Assembly: GCA_009768925.2 (NCBI GenBank)
Contig: VHIT02000055.1
Span: forward strand, 1-64,000
DNA from: Cryptosporidium bovis
Lineage: Eukaryota; Apicomplexa; Conoidasida; Eucoccidiorida; Cryptosporidiidae
Length of the DNA: 64,000 bases
Reading direction: 5' to 3'
Shown piece by piece: positions 46,601-54,890 of the stretch. The notes below the pieces were generated by a model that was not told the origin of the DNA, ran no database searches, and worked only from the letters and a program-made list of their open reading frames with translations. Positions within the stretch are counted from its first letter, which is position 1, and every line of letters begins with the position of its first letter. Both the position numbers and the translations under genes were made by a program.

Positions 46601-48252
46601 CAATTAAAAAACTGAATATAAGGAAAAACATATGAATTAATAACATGTATACTCCTGAAATTGAGAATATTTAATTGTAGCGTTTTTGATATCCGATCTG
46701 GAAAAATATCTTTTTTAAATAATAATGAAATGCAACTTCCTATTAATAAAAACCCAAAAGAATACAGATCTTGATATAACTTTTTTAACAGGTAGATTAT
46801 TGTAAAATCTGTTGTATTTGGATGAAGTATTGTTAGAAATAATAATGTTACTAGTATTTCTTCAATAACAGTGTCTTTACTATGCTTTGTATTGCTTTCA
46901 GTACGAATATCTTTCGATTTAAATATCGACAATATCGAATCAAATACCAATATAACAAACGAATTTACACAATCCAATTGAAAAAAATCAAAGCTAATAT
47001 TTTGTTTCAATATTGGATGACCACCAAACTTAGCTAATAGTTCATTAATAGTTTCAATATGTTCTTGAGATTTGTGGATGAAAAAAAATGAACTGTTGGC
47101 CTGCTCATTTTCAGTTAAATAATGTAGTATATTATATGATTCCTCGTATAAAACGTTGAAATCACTTGATATATCATATTTTATTCCATAATAAGAAAAT
47201 ACCAGAGAAATCATTGTGTAAACAATCAATTCGTATGGTTCTAATGCTGATGGTGGCAAACAATTTCCCGAATAGCATGCGCAAACCTTTTTTCCACTCT
47301 TTGTTTTTGAATCAATACTAATTGTATTATTTATTCTTATTATCTGCGAATTAAGTAATATGTCGATAAAATAAGAGCATATTTTTGACTTATATGGCAG
47401 ATGATAGTATAAAGAATTAACAAATAGTGCCAAAAGCTTGGAATTATCAAAATAAGAGCAAATTTTTTCAAAGAATTTGATATCTATTTCGATATTTTCA
47501 TCAAAGAAACCATTGGCATCACACATGCAAAGGCTATCAACTAAAGATAATTTAAATATTATGTTAGACTTCTTATTTTCTACCCTGATATTCTCAAGAA
47601 TACCTAATGAAAATTTCCAAATATTGTCTTGTAGATCATTCACGTTACTAATACCACTTGTATTTTCCATCCAATCCTTTATATGAGAATTAGGAAAAAA
47701 GTATTTTCTGGAAATGTTATTATCACAACAAATCAAAAAAATAAGATAATTTCTTACATTACCACCTATTATTCCAGTAAGGACATTTTTTATTATGTCA
47801 TAACTCAAGTTTTCTCTTATCTGATTTTTCAGTAAAAATTTTTTTTCACAGTACAACGTAAAACACCATTCGAACATTAATGTTATTACTGGGGCATCTA
47901 TTGCTTCCAATTTAGTAATTAACTTTGCAAAAAAACTTATTAATTCAGAACCAAAATATATTCTTGATATTTTGCTGATCATTTTCTCAAACATCCGTAA
48001 GTGTGGGATACTTGCATTGAAGTCGGTGACAATTATCGATTCTTTTAAGAGTTGAAGCCACTCGCTCACTCCTACTTCGACATCGGATTCAAACATTTTC
48101 AATAGAAATTTATTGTAGGTTACTGCACCACTTCTATTTGCATGATTTGTTTTTCTAGTTCTCTTGCTTTTTAAAGCATGGATTTTTTTCTTATTTACTT
48201 CCCCAACATCCTTTACTTCTTTTTTTCTTTTCCTAGAATTATCTACTTTCAT
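43687..48252 (-). CDS. Very large helical protein, 1521 residues, family unknown
   Basis: A 1521-codon frame from an ATG. The N-terminus is strongly basic (NSRKRKKEVK, then NKKKIHALKSKRTRKTNH), a likely nuclear or nucleolar localisation signal. The body is leucine/isoleucine-rich and helical with N/S-rich linkers, resembling a solenoid. An acidic segment is at about 1170-1200, and an acidic, polar C-terminus (about 1420-1500) precedes a short hydrophobic end. No signal peptide or clear membrane span. I recognise no domain. The combination fits a large ribosome-biogenesis or transcription scaffold, but this is a guess from composition. Confidence 0.84.
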   Translation of the reverse strand: MKVDNSRKRKKEVKDVGEVNKKKIHALKSKRTRKTNHANRSGAVTYNKFLLKMFESDVEVGVSEWLQLLKESIIVTDFNASIPHLRMFEKMISKISRIYFGSELISFFAKLITKLEAIDAPVITLMFEWCFTLYCEKKFLLKNQIRENLSYDIIKNVLTGIIGGNVRNYLIFLICCDNNISRKYFFPNSHIKDWMENTSGISNVNDLQDNIWKFSLGILENIRVENKKSNIIFKLSLVDSLCMCDANGFFDENIEIDIKFFEKICSYFDNSKLLALFVNSLYYHLPYKSKICSYFIDILLNSQIIRINNTISIDSKTKSGKKVCACYSGNCLPPSALEPYELIVYTMISLVFSYYGIKYDISSDFNVLYEESYNILHYLTENEQANSSFFFIHKSQEHIETINELLAKFGGHPILKQNISFDFFQLDCVNSFVILVFDSILSIFKSKDIRTESNTKHSKDTVIEEILVTLLFLTILHPNTTDFTIIYLLKKLYQDLYSFGFLLIGSCISLLFKKDIFPDRISKTLQLNILNFRSIHVINSYVFPYIQFFNCIYHLISRSSKNYRLVNTIFQLFEGNFLQYFDENTRNKDIDEVELHLSINISLTLNSVYLKLLEFFSLNPLLCKLFFETKFKNQVNNSHKVGLKEIKIAYNILNHSKPSLLDIFNKLSSSENDINVDNIPTTDDLKCNQSQFEISKQINLISMCYSTMIHILGIVYIPVIKRANMSIYTFNYNITPFGFLLSDFHMNNDNIYLESVSLIQKESFEIPVQFCIEFLDEILNYCKLTNQQSLFEIDRFIVTRALEATNSASNYKRISSFTHTCISDKLIPENCFSCCIDSYLEYLGIINSIKSIKGKCSNYYFSKSWVNHGTIICLITLIGGRIDAYGANRLLESEISTFIEFFDETSKFNIDSLSFELLSELIKMLLFEIKDEINIRKESGDIQRVLFRSLLIYLLNLAIKNRMLEDFILKLDLQGLIIKLCNLFAFRVECLSTNINNGYFIQEANSFSTPNKNKLPNDGDIEGEYIFGDYYSPKSTNSKNTYLSTPRIKKVTPVIISRSSQTNKSLANPDLFSSNTGTNSYIALKGENNSDSPIFHLKTILNTITTILELKLTRNANFSIVLGSGLHSTMEEFTIDILEKTLFFLLPSNTFSKGSIFNTAKIVENDSQSTYLDTICECSENSEAEEIENPNENEKINSKSHFSVGNINKQAFIPFSLNEDDFSKNWYVEIVTSLIRYLFNNINSVRDISGLITDIASKTVMWNRKDNKTIIFKVFKEILKFTFDYFYDDLAEISLCLLRNNGSQLLSSVKFVFVALLDQNSKLIDSTLIELPSIYALSELEELHEIILLFHNLSGIFDLCFEILIQKENIFSDKDDIWIKSAISFMGRGTEALNTELSKMERIIVPPKIDTVDGQFTDYSENENIYEGHDSEETWNRYINNCSSMLGECEYTIEFISMNWVSSNKDTPNNERNKSSKEIDDDLNGFITFEECDEGILLGDESYTDIKLTPHWSTFIKSLFL

Positions 48253-48605
48253 GTTTTTGAGATCACAAATTAATCATTTATGTAACAATTAATCAATAAT
48301 AAACATATTTTTTTGACAGTACATTACTTTATTTTTTGTGGCTTTACATACGCACAAATAATGGTTTTCTAGTTAAGGCGGGTAATTTTACCTTGACTAG
48401 AAATTGAACCTTGTTTCTTGTATCACAAATTTATTTCGAATAAATGTTTTAGTGTTTTCCATATATCCCATTTTTGAATAAATTATCAGCATAAAAGCTT
48501 CCTTCCAGACCCGAAAATGTATATGATTTCTGCCCCTAACCCCGGAATCTTGACAAATTTTTATTCCTTTTCAATTCCTGTTTGAAAATAAAAGTAGAAA
48601 ATAAA
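48253..48605. promoter_or_regulatory. Divergent promoter region, 353 bp
   Basis: It lies between the 1521-residue protein gene and the RING gene. An E2F-like GGCGGG is at 48377-48382. GC-richer pieces occur near 48510 and 48535. Nothing else is recognised. Confidence 0.5.
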
Positions 48606-49181
48606 ATGTTGGTAAACTCATGTTCCACAGCATTGCTCATCGTATTTTCTATGTTTCTTCTTATTTTAATAATTCTTTGCAATTTCGTACTTATTTTTTG
48701 TAAAAGGCTTCCGTGTTTAGTGGGAGATTATGAGAATGGTATAGGAAGAAATAATTATCCTATTGTTAGGGTTGGAAATCGCTGTGAACATGCAAATTCA
48801 ATAAATATGCAAGAGTTATCTGAAATTTCACCGATAACAAAATATTCATCCATTACAAAAAAGTTGGGGAAAACTGTAAATAAATATTATTCAACCTCTG
48901 TTTTCGGGTCAACATCATCGAACGGTACTCAAAGGTCAAAACATTGTTATACATGTGCAATTTGTCTAAGCAATATAGGTGATGATGATTTAATTCGTTC
49001 ACTTCCATGTTCGCACATTTATCACTATAATTGTATAGATGAATGGGTTAAAGTAAAATCGAGCTGCCCGCTATGCAATGTAAGTCTTGACACAATATTC
49101 AAAGATAGAAATATTTTAGGTTATAAGGATCACGCGAGTTCAATCCAGAATAATGATGAAATGCATATATATATGGTATAG
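48606..49181 (+). CDS. Membrane-anchored RING-H2 E3 ubiquitin ligase
   Basis: The start is moved from a TTG at 48582 to the ATG at 48606 (191 residues). A hydrophobic segment at about 9-32 (ALLIVFSMFLLILIILCNFVLIFC) is a signal anchor. The C-terminal RING-H2 finger reads CAIC, then LPCSHIYHYNCIDEW, then CPLC, giving the C2-C-H-H-C-CC ligand order. Proteins of this layout are membrane-bound ubiquitin ligases that recruit an E2 enzyme through the RING; the membrane and substrate are unknown. The linker between membrane and RING is serine/asparagine-rich. Confidence 0.92.
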   Translation: MLVNSCSTALLIVFSMFLLILIILCNFVLIFCKRLPCLVGDYENGIGRNNYPIVRVGNRCEHANSINMQELSEISPITKYSSITKKLGKTVNKYYSTSVFGSTSSNGTQRSKHCYTCAICLSNIGDDDLIRSLPCSHIYHYNCIDEWVKVKSSCPLCNVSLDTIFKDRNILGYKDHASSIQNNDEMHIYMV

Positions 49182-49283
49182 ATATTAGTTTATTCTGTCG
49201 GCTCTTCATAAATATAGTTGTCACAATCACCTGAAAGGTATAATCACTTTTCAAATAGTAAATTTCAAACATTGACTAACAAC

Positions 49284-49291
49284 TTCCCGCC
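49284..49291. promoter_or_regulatory. E2F-like site TTCCCGCC
   Basis: It lies about 28-35 bp upstream of the ATG of the TSP1/Apple gene at 49319, close enough to fall in the core promoter or 5' UTR. It matches the reverse complement of GGCGGGAA; the role is inferred. Confidence 0.4.
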
Positions 49292-49318
49292 TTTTAATTA
49301 AATAGTTTCGGTTCTCCG

Positions 49319-50395
49319 ATGTTTGGTAGTGTTGAAAAAATGTTAGATCTTCATATGTTATTAATTTATGCTATTCTTATAACCTATACTATTCAAATAT
49401 CTGTTTGTAAAACACTCCAAAAGAATCAAAAGACAACTTGCCCAAATTACGGCTCCGTTTATCATGGTTTTCTTTGTCTTGGGCTTAATAAAATAAAATC
49501 AATAAGAACTGACTCGTGGATTAGTTGTGCAAATGAATGTATGAAACACCATAACTCTTCAAAATATAGAAAGTGTAAGTATTGGTCTTGGAGGGTAACA
49601 GATTTATCTTGTGCTTTTAAGACAAAATCTTCCAGATGTCTTACAAGAGACGACTCATTTATATCTGGATCGATGCCCACTTCAATGGTGGGGTACTGCT
49701 CAACGACTTGTGTTGTTGGAGAATGGTCTGAGTGGTCTTCCTGTACTTATTCCAGACCTTGTGGTGGTTATTCTGAACGTACTCGCCACGTCATTTTCTC
49801 GCCAATTTTCCCAGGAGAGATATGCCCCAATAAGAGCGAATTGAGATCATGTAAACTAGACAATTCACGTTGTCCATCAAATTGTCCAGATACAGGAATT
49901 ATTACACTTGGTTGGGGATGTAGCGCATTTATAATGTCAGGTGGTGGATCCATTGCCATTCCAAATATAGATAAAGAGAAATGTAAGGAAGAATGTAAGA
50001 ATAATGAAGAGTGCATTTCATGGTCTCACGGACCATGGGACCAATCTATTGAAGAGAGGAACAGCTTCCCCAGACTGAATGCTACTAGCTTTGATGAGGG
50101 AATCCCTGTATGTATAGTTGTATTGAATTACATTGGGTGTTCGTTTAAGAAAGAAGGTTGGATAACCGGAAACACAGAAACAATTTTGTCTGAAAACGCA
50201 TGTTCAATTGACTGCGTTACATCTATGTGGTCTAATTGGTCATTTTGCTCACTCAACAAAAATGATGGGCAATATTACAAAAAAAGATACCGATCTATAA
50301 TTACAAGGGATAATAATATGGGTTTGGGGTGCCCTGATCTTCAGGAATCCTCTATTTGTGATAATAATACAAATACCGAAAACATTATTTTCTAG
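49319..50395 (+). CDS. Secreted thrombospondin type 1 / PAN-Apple protein
   Basis: A 358-residue protein with a signal peptide (hydrophobic about 11-30; a start at Met8 or Met13 is also possible). Domain order: Apple/PAN-like cysteine domain (about 40-125, paired cysteines, W and YWSW), TSP1 repeat (about 128-180, GEWSEWSSCTYSRPCGGYSERTR, then a CPNKSELRSC-type end), second Apple-like domain (about 190-295), and a second, looser TSP1 (about 300-350, SMWSNWSFC). No C-terminal membrane span or TRAP-type acidic tail with tryptophan is seen. Cryptosporidium has a known family of TSP1 proteins linked to micronemes and sporozoite adhesion; this is a soluble member by its architecture. I do not assign a family number. 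Confidence 0.92.
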   Translation: MFGSVEKMLDLHMLLIYAILITYTIQISVCKTLQKNQKTTCPNYGSVYHGFLCLGLNKIKSIRTDSWISCANECMKHHNSSKYRKCKYWSWRVTDLSCAFKTKSSRCLTRDDSFISGSMPTSMVGYCSTTCVVGEWSEWSSCTYSRPCGGYSERTRHVIFSPIFPGEICPNKSELRSCKLDNSRCPSNCPDTGIITLGWGCSAFIMSGGGSIAIPNIDKEKCKEECKNNEECISWSHGPWDQSIEERNSFPRLNATSFDEGIPVCIVVLNYIGCSFKKEGWITGNTETILSENACSIDCVTSMWSNWSFCSLNKNDGQYYKKRYRSIITRDNNMGLGCPDLQESSICDNNTNTENIIF

Positions 50396-50835
50396 CTACA
50401 CTAAAATGTGTGGAATTGGCTAATTCAGGTTCAATTTTTTTTTGTGAATGTATACTCATTTACCCGCAGATGACGAACTTCAAGGGCAGGACATTTCGCC
50501 ACTACTACTCTAGGAATATTAATTATATTTGTGTTTTATTTGTTGTTTGAGTCAGTCAATGAATGTTAGTAACTTTAGGTAGTCTAGTGGTAATGAGTCC
50601 TTGCTAGGCTTCACACAACAATGAGGCGGGGTACAAATCCCCACATTTGTCCTCATGCATCTTTGGATTCTCATATGTTATTAGCTGGTTTTTAAACAGG
50701 AAGTGTGAATATTAAAGAAAGATCGCTTTTTTTGAAAACCATATTCTTTTGGATGTGCTACGGAGATATTCTTATTTTCTTTGATCAAATTGAATTTCTA
50801 TACTTGAAAAATTCACTATATTTCTTTAAGAAAAA
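50396..50835. other. Intergenic region with tRNA-like segment, 440 bp
   Basis: Between the TSP1 gene and the HAD-like gene, both plus strand. It contains a tRNA-like sequence (50560-50650) and a short GC-rich patch near 50463-50500. The rest is A+T-rich promoter of the downstream gene. Confidence 0.5.
50560..50650 (+). other. tRNA-like segment, possibly a degenerate tRNA or other Pol III gene
   Basis: TAGTCTAGTGG (50580-50590) resembles a Pol III box A as found in Asp, Glu and Pro tRNAs. GGGGTACAAATCCCC (50628-50642) forms a T-arm-like hairpin with box-B-like GGTACAAATCC. TGAATGT (50560-50566) pairs with ACATTTG (50643-50649), immediately after that hairpin, as an acceptor stem would. GCTTC (50608-50612) can pair with GAGGC (50623-50627). 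The middle is about 20 nt too long, the D and anticodon stems do not form well, and the T loop lacks TTC. No nearby T-run terminator was seen. I cannot call a functional tRNA. Confidence 0.3.
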
Positions 50836-52059
50836 ATGGAAATAAATGGAGATACCTTCAAAGATGTTAAGCTAGATAACCTTCCTCATTTGGATAATAT
50901 ATCAAAAGATTTGAAACTTGAAAATACTAAGGTAGATATATTTGAAAGTGATTTTAGAGACAAATTAAGTGCCAATAGCAGAGAAAGTGAAAAAAAGTTT
51001 AAGTATCCTAAATTAACATCTGAAGTTGAAAATTCAAGAGATCTCACTAACTTTTTTGAGACAAGGGCGAAATTGAGTCTGAATCAGGAAAGTGAAGAGT
51101 TGTACACAGAATCCGAATCAGATGAACCAGAAAAGTGTTCAAGAATTGTTATGTTAGACTTAGATAATACATTGATTCCGACTAATTGGATAATGCAAAG
51201 ATGGCGTAGTGTTTTATCTGAGATAGGAAGTGAAGCTGAAAGTATAGATTACTGTGAAAACGAAAATAGTTTATTTGAGTTAACAGAACAAATTAGAAGT
51301 GATCTAATTAAAGCAGGACTATTTGACTTATTAGAAAGTCTGTTCTCGGAGCTACGTGATGTTGGGAAAGCAGTTAAAATTGTAATAGTAACTAACGCAG
51401 GTATACGAACAGTTGAGTTGTTTTATCTAAAAAATTGCCTACCTAAATTGGGGGAATTACTGAAAAGGTACGATGTATCTATCAGATCGACGGAGGAATA
51501 CATAAAAAAAAATGGCCCACCGCCCTCACCATTTAAAGAAGAAGAGTACAGGGAGTTTTATACCAATGCAAAATTATATGAATTTCAAAGGGTGTTGCTC
51601 GAATTTTGGAGCGAGGAGGGCAACGATAAGTATCCATTAGTTGATATTATTTCTGCAGGTGATCAGTCCTGTGAAATGACTGCGGCCTGTAGAATAAGTA
51701 AATTTTATGAAAATAGGATACGTAGAACAAAACTTATATATATATATGATCCTGAAGACTCTCGCTTCTGGAAGCAAAACCCAAGAAGCTTTGTCCACCA
51801 ACTAGCTGAAACCCACAGAGAGCTATTAAGTCTTCTAAATGAAGATTCTGAAACTTTAATAGGTTACAATGATATGAATTCTACTGGAACCACCAGCATT
51901 GATGAGGATGGGGATGAAATTGAGGAAGTTTCTTTGGGTTGGTTTTGCAGGGGAAGATGTATAAACGTCGCAATCAGTAGTCCTGAAAGGTTTATTTTAC
52001 CTGAAGGTTGCGTAGAGATGTACATAGATTCTGAAAGAAACTATTTTAAAAATAAATAG
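50836..52059 (+). CDS. HAD-fold protein, probable phosphatase-like
   Basis: A 407-residue protein. The first ~100 residues are acidic and polar. A haloacid-dehalogenase-type core starts with VMLDLDNTLIPT, placing the catalytic D-x-D-x-T at 108-112; the first aspartate would be the nucleophile. A motif II-like IVTNAG is near residues 183-188, and a motif IV-like SAGDQSCEM near 274-282, where the usual paired acidic residues are reduced to one D plus a later E. A helical cap lies between. HAD enzymes are mostly phosphotransferases. The substrate is unknown, and the weak motif IV leaves activity uncertain. No signal peptide; cytosol likely. Confidence 0.82.
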   Translation: MEINGDTFKDVKLDNLPHLDNISKDLKLENTKVDIFESDFRDKLSANSRESEKKFKYPKLTSEVENSRDLTNFFETRAKLSLNQESEELYTESESDEPEKCSRIVMLDLDNTLIPTNWIMQRWRSVLSEIGSEAESIDYCENENSLFELTEQIRSDLIKAGLFDLLESLFSELRDVGKAVKIVIVTNAGIRTVELFYLKNCLPKLGELLKRYDVSIRSTEEYIKKNGPPPSPFKEEEYREFYTNAKLYEFQRVLLEFWSEEGNDKYPLVDIISAGDQSCEMTAACRISKFYENRIRRTKLIYIYDPEDSRFWKQNPRSFVHQLAETHRELLSLLNEDSETLIGYNDMNSTGTTSIDEDGDEIEEVSLGWFCRGRCINVAISSPERFILPEGCVEMYIDSERNYFKNK

Positions 52060-52113
52060 ATATAAAGTAGATTTTTACTTTAACTAGTATTCTTGTCTGC
52101 CCTGGGCTTTTAT

Positions 52114-52872
52114 CTATTCTATTATTGGTATTGAAAAGGGGGTGTACCTGTAACCCAGTCTCCCTGACACAAGTGAGGACATCATTTGTGAACTTGAGAA
52201 AGATGTCCTCAATACAAAATTAGAATATCCTCCTTTTAAGTCATGCAGATATGCATCTTGACCATAGTTACTTAATTCAAACTTGTTTAGCGTTACCCCA
52301 ACAATACAGCTACTATAGTTATCAGTGCAAGAAAAGTGAACCATTTCCATCGATATTTTGTGATATTCTTGCTCCGTAAAATCTTGAAATAAATAATTTA
52401 AATTGTCTGAATTACATTTGGAACTGCCTTCTGCATCAAGAGGTATCTTTCCAAGGTATGCAATATCCACACCTTCTACTATAATTCTGTCAATGAATAA
52501 AAGGCTAAGATATTTTACTTCAAACAAAAATGAAAACGAAGCAGAGAATAAAACATTCTCCGATTGTGAATTTATTCTGTTCAGTGGGTTTGAAATTACG
52601 AAATAGTCTGTTTCAAAAAAAGCAGGTACTATGTCAATTCTGCTGGGAGAGATATAATAAACCAGAATAATACCACATACTGGTATGGAAAGAGTCATTA
52701 GCACCCACCCAAGTAGTTTAACAAGTAAAAAAACAAACTTAGAGCTATCGAACTTTGGTTTGTGGGATCTCGAATTAAATTTTTTTCCATAAAATAAGCT
52801 ATTAATTAATTCATAGTAAGTATACCGAATTGTATCACAGATTAAAAATGAAATATTTGACTTTATTGCCAT
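52114..52872 (-). CDS. Single-pass membrane protein, possibly LEA2-like
   Basis: A 252-residue protein with one strong membrane segment at about 51-74 (LLGWVLMTLSIPVCGIILVYYI), about 50 residues of basic N-terminal part, and a ~175-residue domain after it. That domain has a beta-rich pattern (VISNPLNRINSQS, LFSASFSFLFEV, IIVEGVDIAYLG) that loosely recalls LEA2/NDR1-type domains, which also follow an N-terminal membrane anchor. The match is by eye and weak. No cleavable signal peptide. Convergent with the HAD-like gene (55 bp) and divergent from the small spliced gene at 52963, so those two probably share a promoter. Confidence 0.75.
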   Translation of the reverse strand: MAIKSNISFLICDTIRYTYYELINSLFYGKKFNSRSHKPKFDSSKFVFLLVKLLGWVLMTLSIPVCGIILVYYISPSRIDIVPAFFETDYFVISNPLNRINSQSENVLFSASFSFLFEVKYLSLLFIDRIIVEGVDIAYLGKIPLDAEGSSKCNSDNLNYLFQDFTEQEYHKISMEMVHFSCTDNYSSCIVGVTLNKFELSNYGQDAYLHDLKGGYSNFVLRTSFSSSQMMSSLVSGRLGYRYTPFSIPIIE

Positions 52873-52962
52873 GTTTAATTAGAGATTAGAACTCAACGTT
52901 GAGTTATGTAATAACCCAACAAAATTACCAATCCATTTCACCACCCTTTAGCAATTCAAACC

Positions 52963-53310
52963 ATGTAAGGGGCCCTTGAAATTTGTGGCGGGATTTGTTT
53001 TTAAATATTAATTAGGAGTGTGATAAAGGTAGAAAAAATATCACAGAAAAAAGAATTTAAAACCCGCCGACCAGGTACGAGAGAAATAGATTTCATTTTG
53101 GTTGCTTGTATCAAATTTATGAGGGCAATCTACAATTATTCATTTGAGGGAAAGAGAAGATACTTGCCACATTTCAGATTTATCTCAGATCCTGCGTTTA
53201 TCCTTTTCCCTATGGATTTGACAAATTTGACATATGTAGAGTACATCGAACTATTCAACTATTATAAAACGAAAGATTTCCAAAACGAACTTGATTTCAC
53301 CTCAGTATAA
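52963..53310 (+). CDS. Small spliced protein with intron inside the start codon
   Basis: The plain open frame begins at a GTG (53020), with the first internal ATG a third of the way in. At 52963 the sequence CCAT|GTAAGG provides A and T followed by a donor. An acceptor TTAATTAG|G at 53015 brings in the G, so AT+G makes the ATG and the frame continues S-V-I-K-V-E-K to a 98-residue protein. The product is basic at the N-terminus (SQKKEFKTRRPGTRE), then has a hydrophobic, aromatic region (IDFILVACIKFMRAIYNYSF). I do not recognise the family. Small, well-composed and otherwise lacking a start, it is more likely a real spliced gene than a chance ORF. Confidence 0.6.
52965..53015 (+). other. Predicted 51-nt intron splitting the ATG
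   Basis: Donor AT|GTAAGGGG, acceptor ATTAATTAG|GAG, phase 2. It also contains GGCGGGA at 52987-52993, which resembles an E2F site, so this segment could instead be promoter sequence. Confidence 0.55.
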
Positions 53311-53427
53311 CTATCAGAAAAAAATGAGCTATTTGTTATTCCCAACTTTTGTTCAAATCAAATTATTATTTACACCCTATAATATTACAATATTGGCATG
53401 ATTTGAAATGTGCCCTCCATCTTTCCT

Positions 53428-54414
53428 TCATAATGAAATTTCAAGGTTGTGAAGATTCGTCTTTTCTTTGATACTTGATGCAGTTGAGGGTGTGTATGAA
53501 TAGAATTCTTCTAGTCCCTCTGAATACGAACTTTTTGGCATAGGATTCACTTCAAAGTTTCTCTCAATTTCTTCATTGTAATACATCCTATTGTTCATTA
53601 CCATTTCTGGAGTATTTAAATAGAATTGGTTTTGATTATTTAAATTTTGACAATCAAAAATAGGATTTGCACTAAATGGATATTCTTGTTGATTTTGATT
53701 CATATATCTTTGTTCAGCTTGTCTGTTTCCCCAAATGAATGGATTATCTAAGACATTTACAGGAGTATATCTATTTTTTTGAATTTGATATTTATCTATT
53801 CCAGTCAAACTGTTTTGATTCTTCTGATATGCCTTATTGCAATCAAAATCAAATAAATTGGCAACAAATGGAGGAATAGACTCGTTCAACCTCTCGTCGC
53901 TCTCAAATCCAGACCTATTTACTGAGCTGGGGCCTGTTGTTATTGATCCTGCACTGTAAGGATGTGATAGTCTATTATCATGTAAGACACTGCTTCTACC
54001 TTCAAATTGCACAATATCCTTTTTACTTTCAGAAGGTTTGGGAATCGGGCCTGACAAAGTCTCAACCTCTAATGGAACAAATTCTCCCTTTTGTGGTTTG
54101 GCTCTTAATTCTTCGATTCCATGAGCATATCTGCATGCATCCCCTACTGCGCAGCTTCCTTTTATCCAATAAATGCACAAGGATGTTTTGAATAGATCAG
54201 AGGTTGCACGTAACTCCTTCCTTGAGTGTGCATATCTACAATTTGGATTCCTACATATTCCTTCCTTTATCTGCACATCACACAACTTTGTGCGTGTCAG
54301 ATCTACACTCGGTCTCAATTCTTCTGTTGAATGTGCCCAGTTGCAGTCCTTATCCATTCTACAACGGCCGACAGCAAACCATGGACATCTTTTCGTCTTA
54401 TAAAATTGAGGCAT
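53428..54414 (-). CDS. CCCH zinc-finger protein, three fingers
   Basis: A 328-residue protein whose first ~105 residues hold three CCCH zinc fingers. The first is C-x7-C-x5-C-x3-H (C10 to H28), the second C-x8-C-x4-C-x3-H, the third C-x8-C-x5-C-x3-H. Each is followed by a similar linker (EELRPS, KELRAT, EELRAK), so the fingers form a repeated unit of about 37 residues. The rest is N/Q/Y/S-rich and disordered-looking. CCCH proteins of this kind bind RNA and often control mRNA stability or translation. It starts at a clear ATG. The target RNA is unknown. Confidence 0.92.
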   Translation of the reverse strand: MPQFYKTKRCPWFAVGRCRMDKDCNWAHSTEELRPSVDLTRTKLCDVQIKEGICRNPNCRYAHSRKELRATSDLFKTSLCIYWIKGSCAVGDACRYAHGIEELRAKPQKGEFVPLEVETLSGPIPKPSESKKDIVQFEGRSSVLHDNRLSHPYSAGSITTGPSSVNRSGFESDERLNESIPPFVANLFDFDCNKAYQKNQNSLTGIDKYQIQKNRYTPVNVLDNPFIWGNRQAEQRYMNQNQQEYPFSANPIFDCQNLNNQNQFYLNTPEMVMNNRMYYNEEIERNFEVNPMPKSSYSEGLEEFYSYTPSTASSIKEKTNLHNLEISL

Positions 54415-54890
54415 ATTCTCCGTTTCGATTAGACTTTTTTCAGTACCAATTAATTCTTATTTGAACAACAAATGAAACTGCCAAATTTATACGAAAAAAA
54501 GAGAAACACAAATATTAGATCTATATATTAATATATATTTCACTTTTTTGTTTTAAATATTTTGTCTTCTTACCTTTAACACTTTCTAAATTACCTAATA
54601 TCTTCTGCTCTATGTTATTACGGATAATAATTCTTTATGCGATTATTTTTTTAATGAATCGTTTTCGAGCTCAAATATTGCAAAATTTTTTCCGAAGAGG
54701 ATGTATTTTTTTTCTTTTAGAATTCAATCTTCAATATTAATATTTAACTTTTAGCGTAAAATATCCCTATTAAAAACAATTTAACAAACTTATATTGAAC
54801 TTTTTTTATATTTTAAATTAAATAAAAAAATAAAGGAAAAAAAGGTCTCATGAGATCTATTATTTATTTTATCCTAAATCTAGCCCCAGA
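54415..54890. other. A+T-rich intergenic region, 476 bp
   Basis: The 5' flank of the CCCH gene and 3' flank of the START-domain gene, both minus strand. It is extremely A+T-rich with homopolymer runs and TATA-like stretches (54520-54540). No repeat, RNA gene or credible ORF is seen. Confidence 0.55.

Noticed and set aside
50575-50660. A functional tRNA-Pro or tRNA-Asp
   Set aside because: Box-like motifs are present, but the D and anticodon stems do not form and the T loop lacks TTC; kept only as a tRNA-like element.
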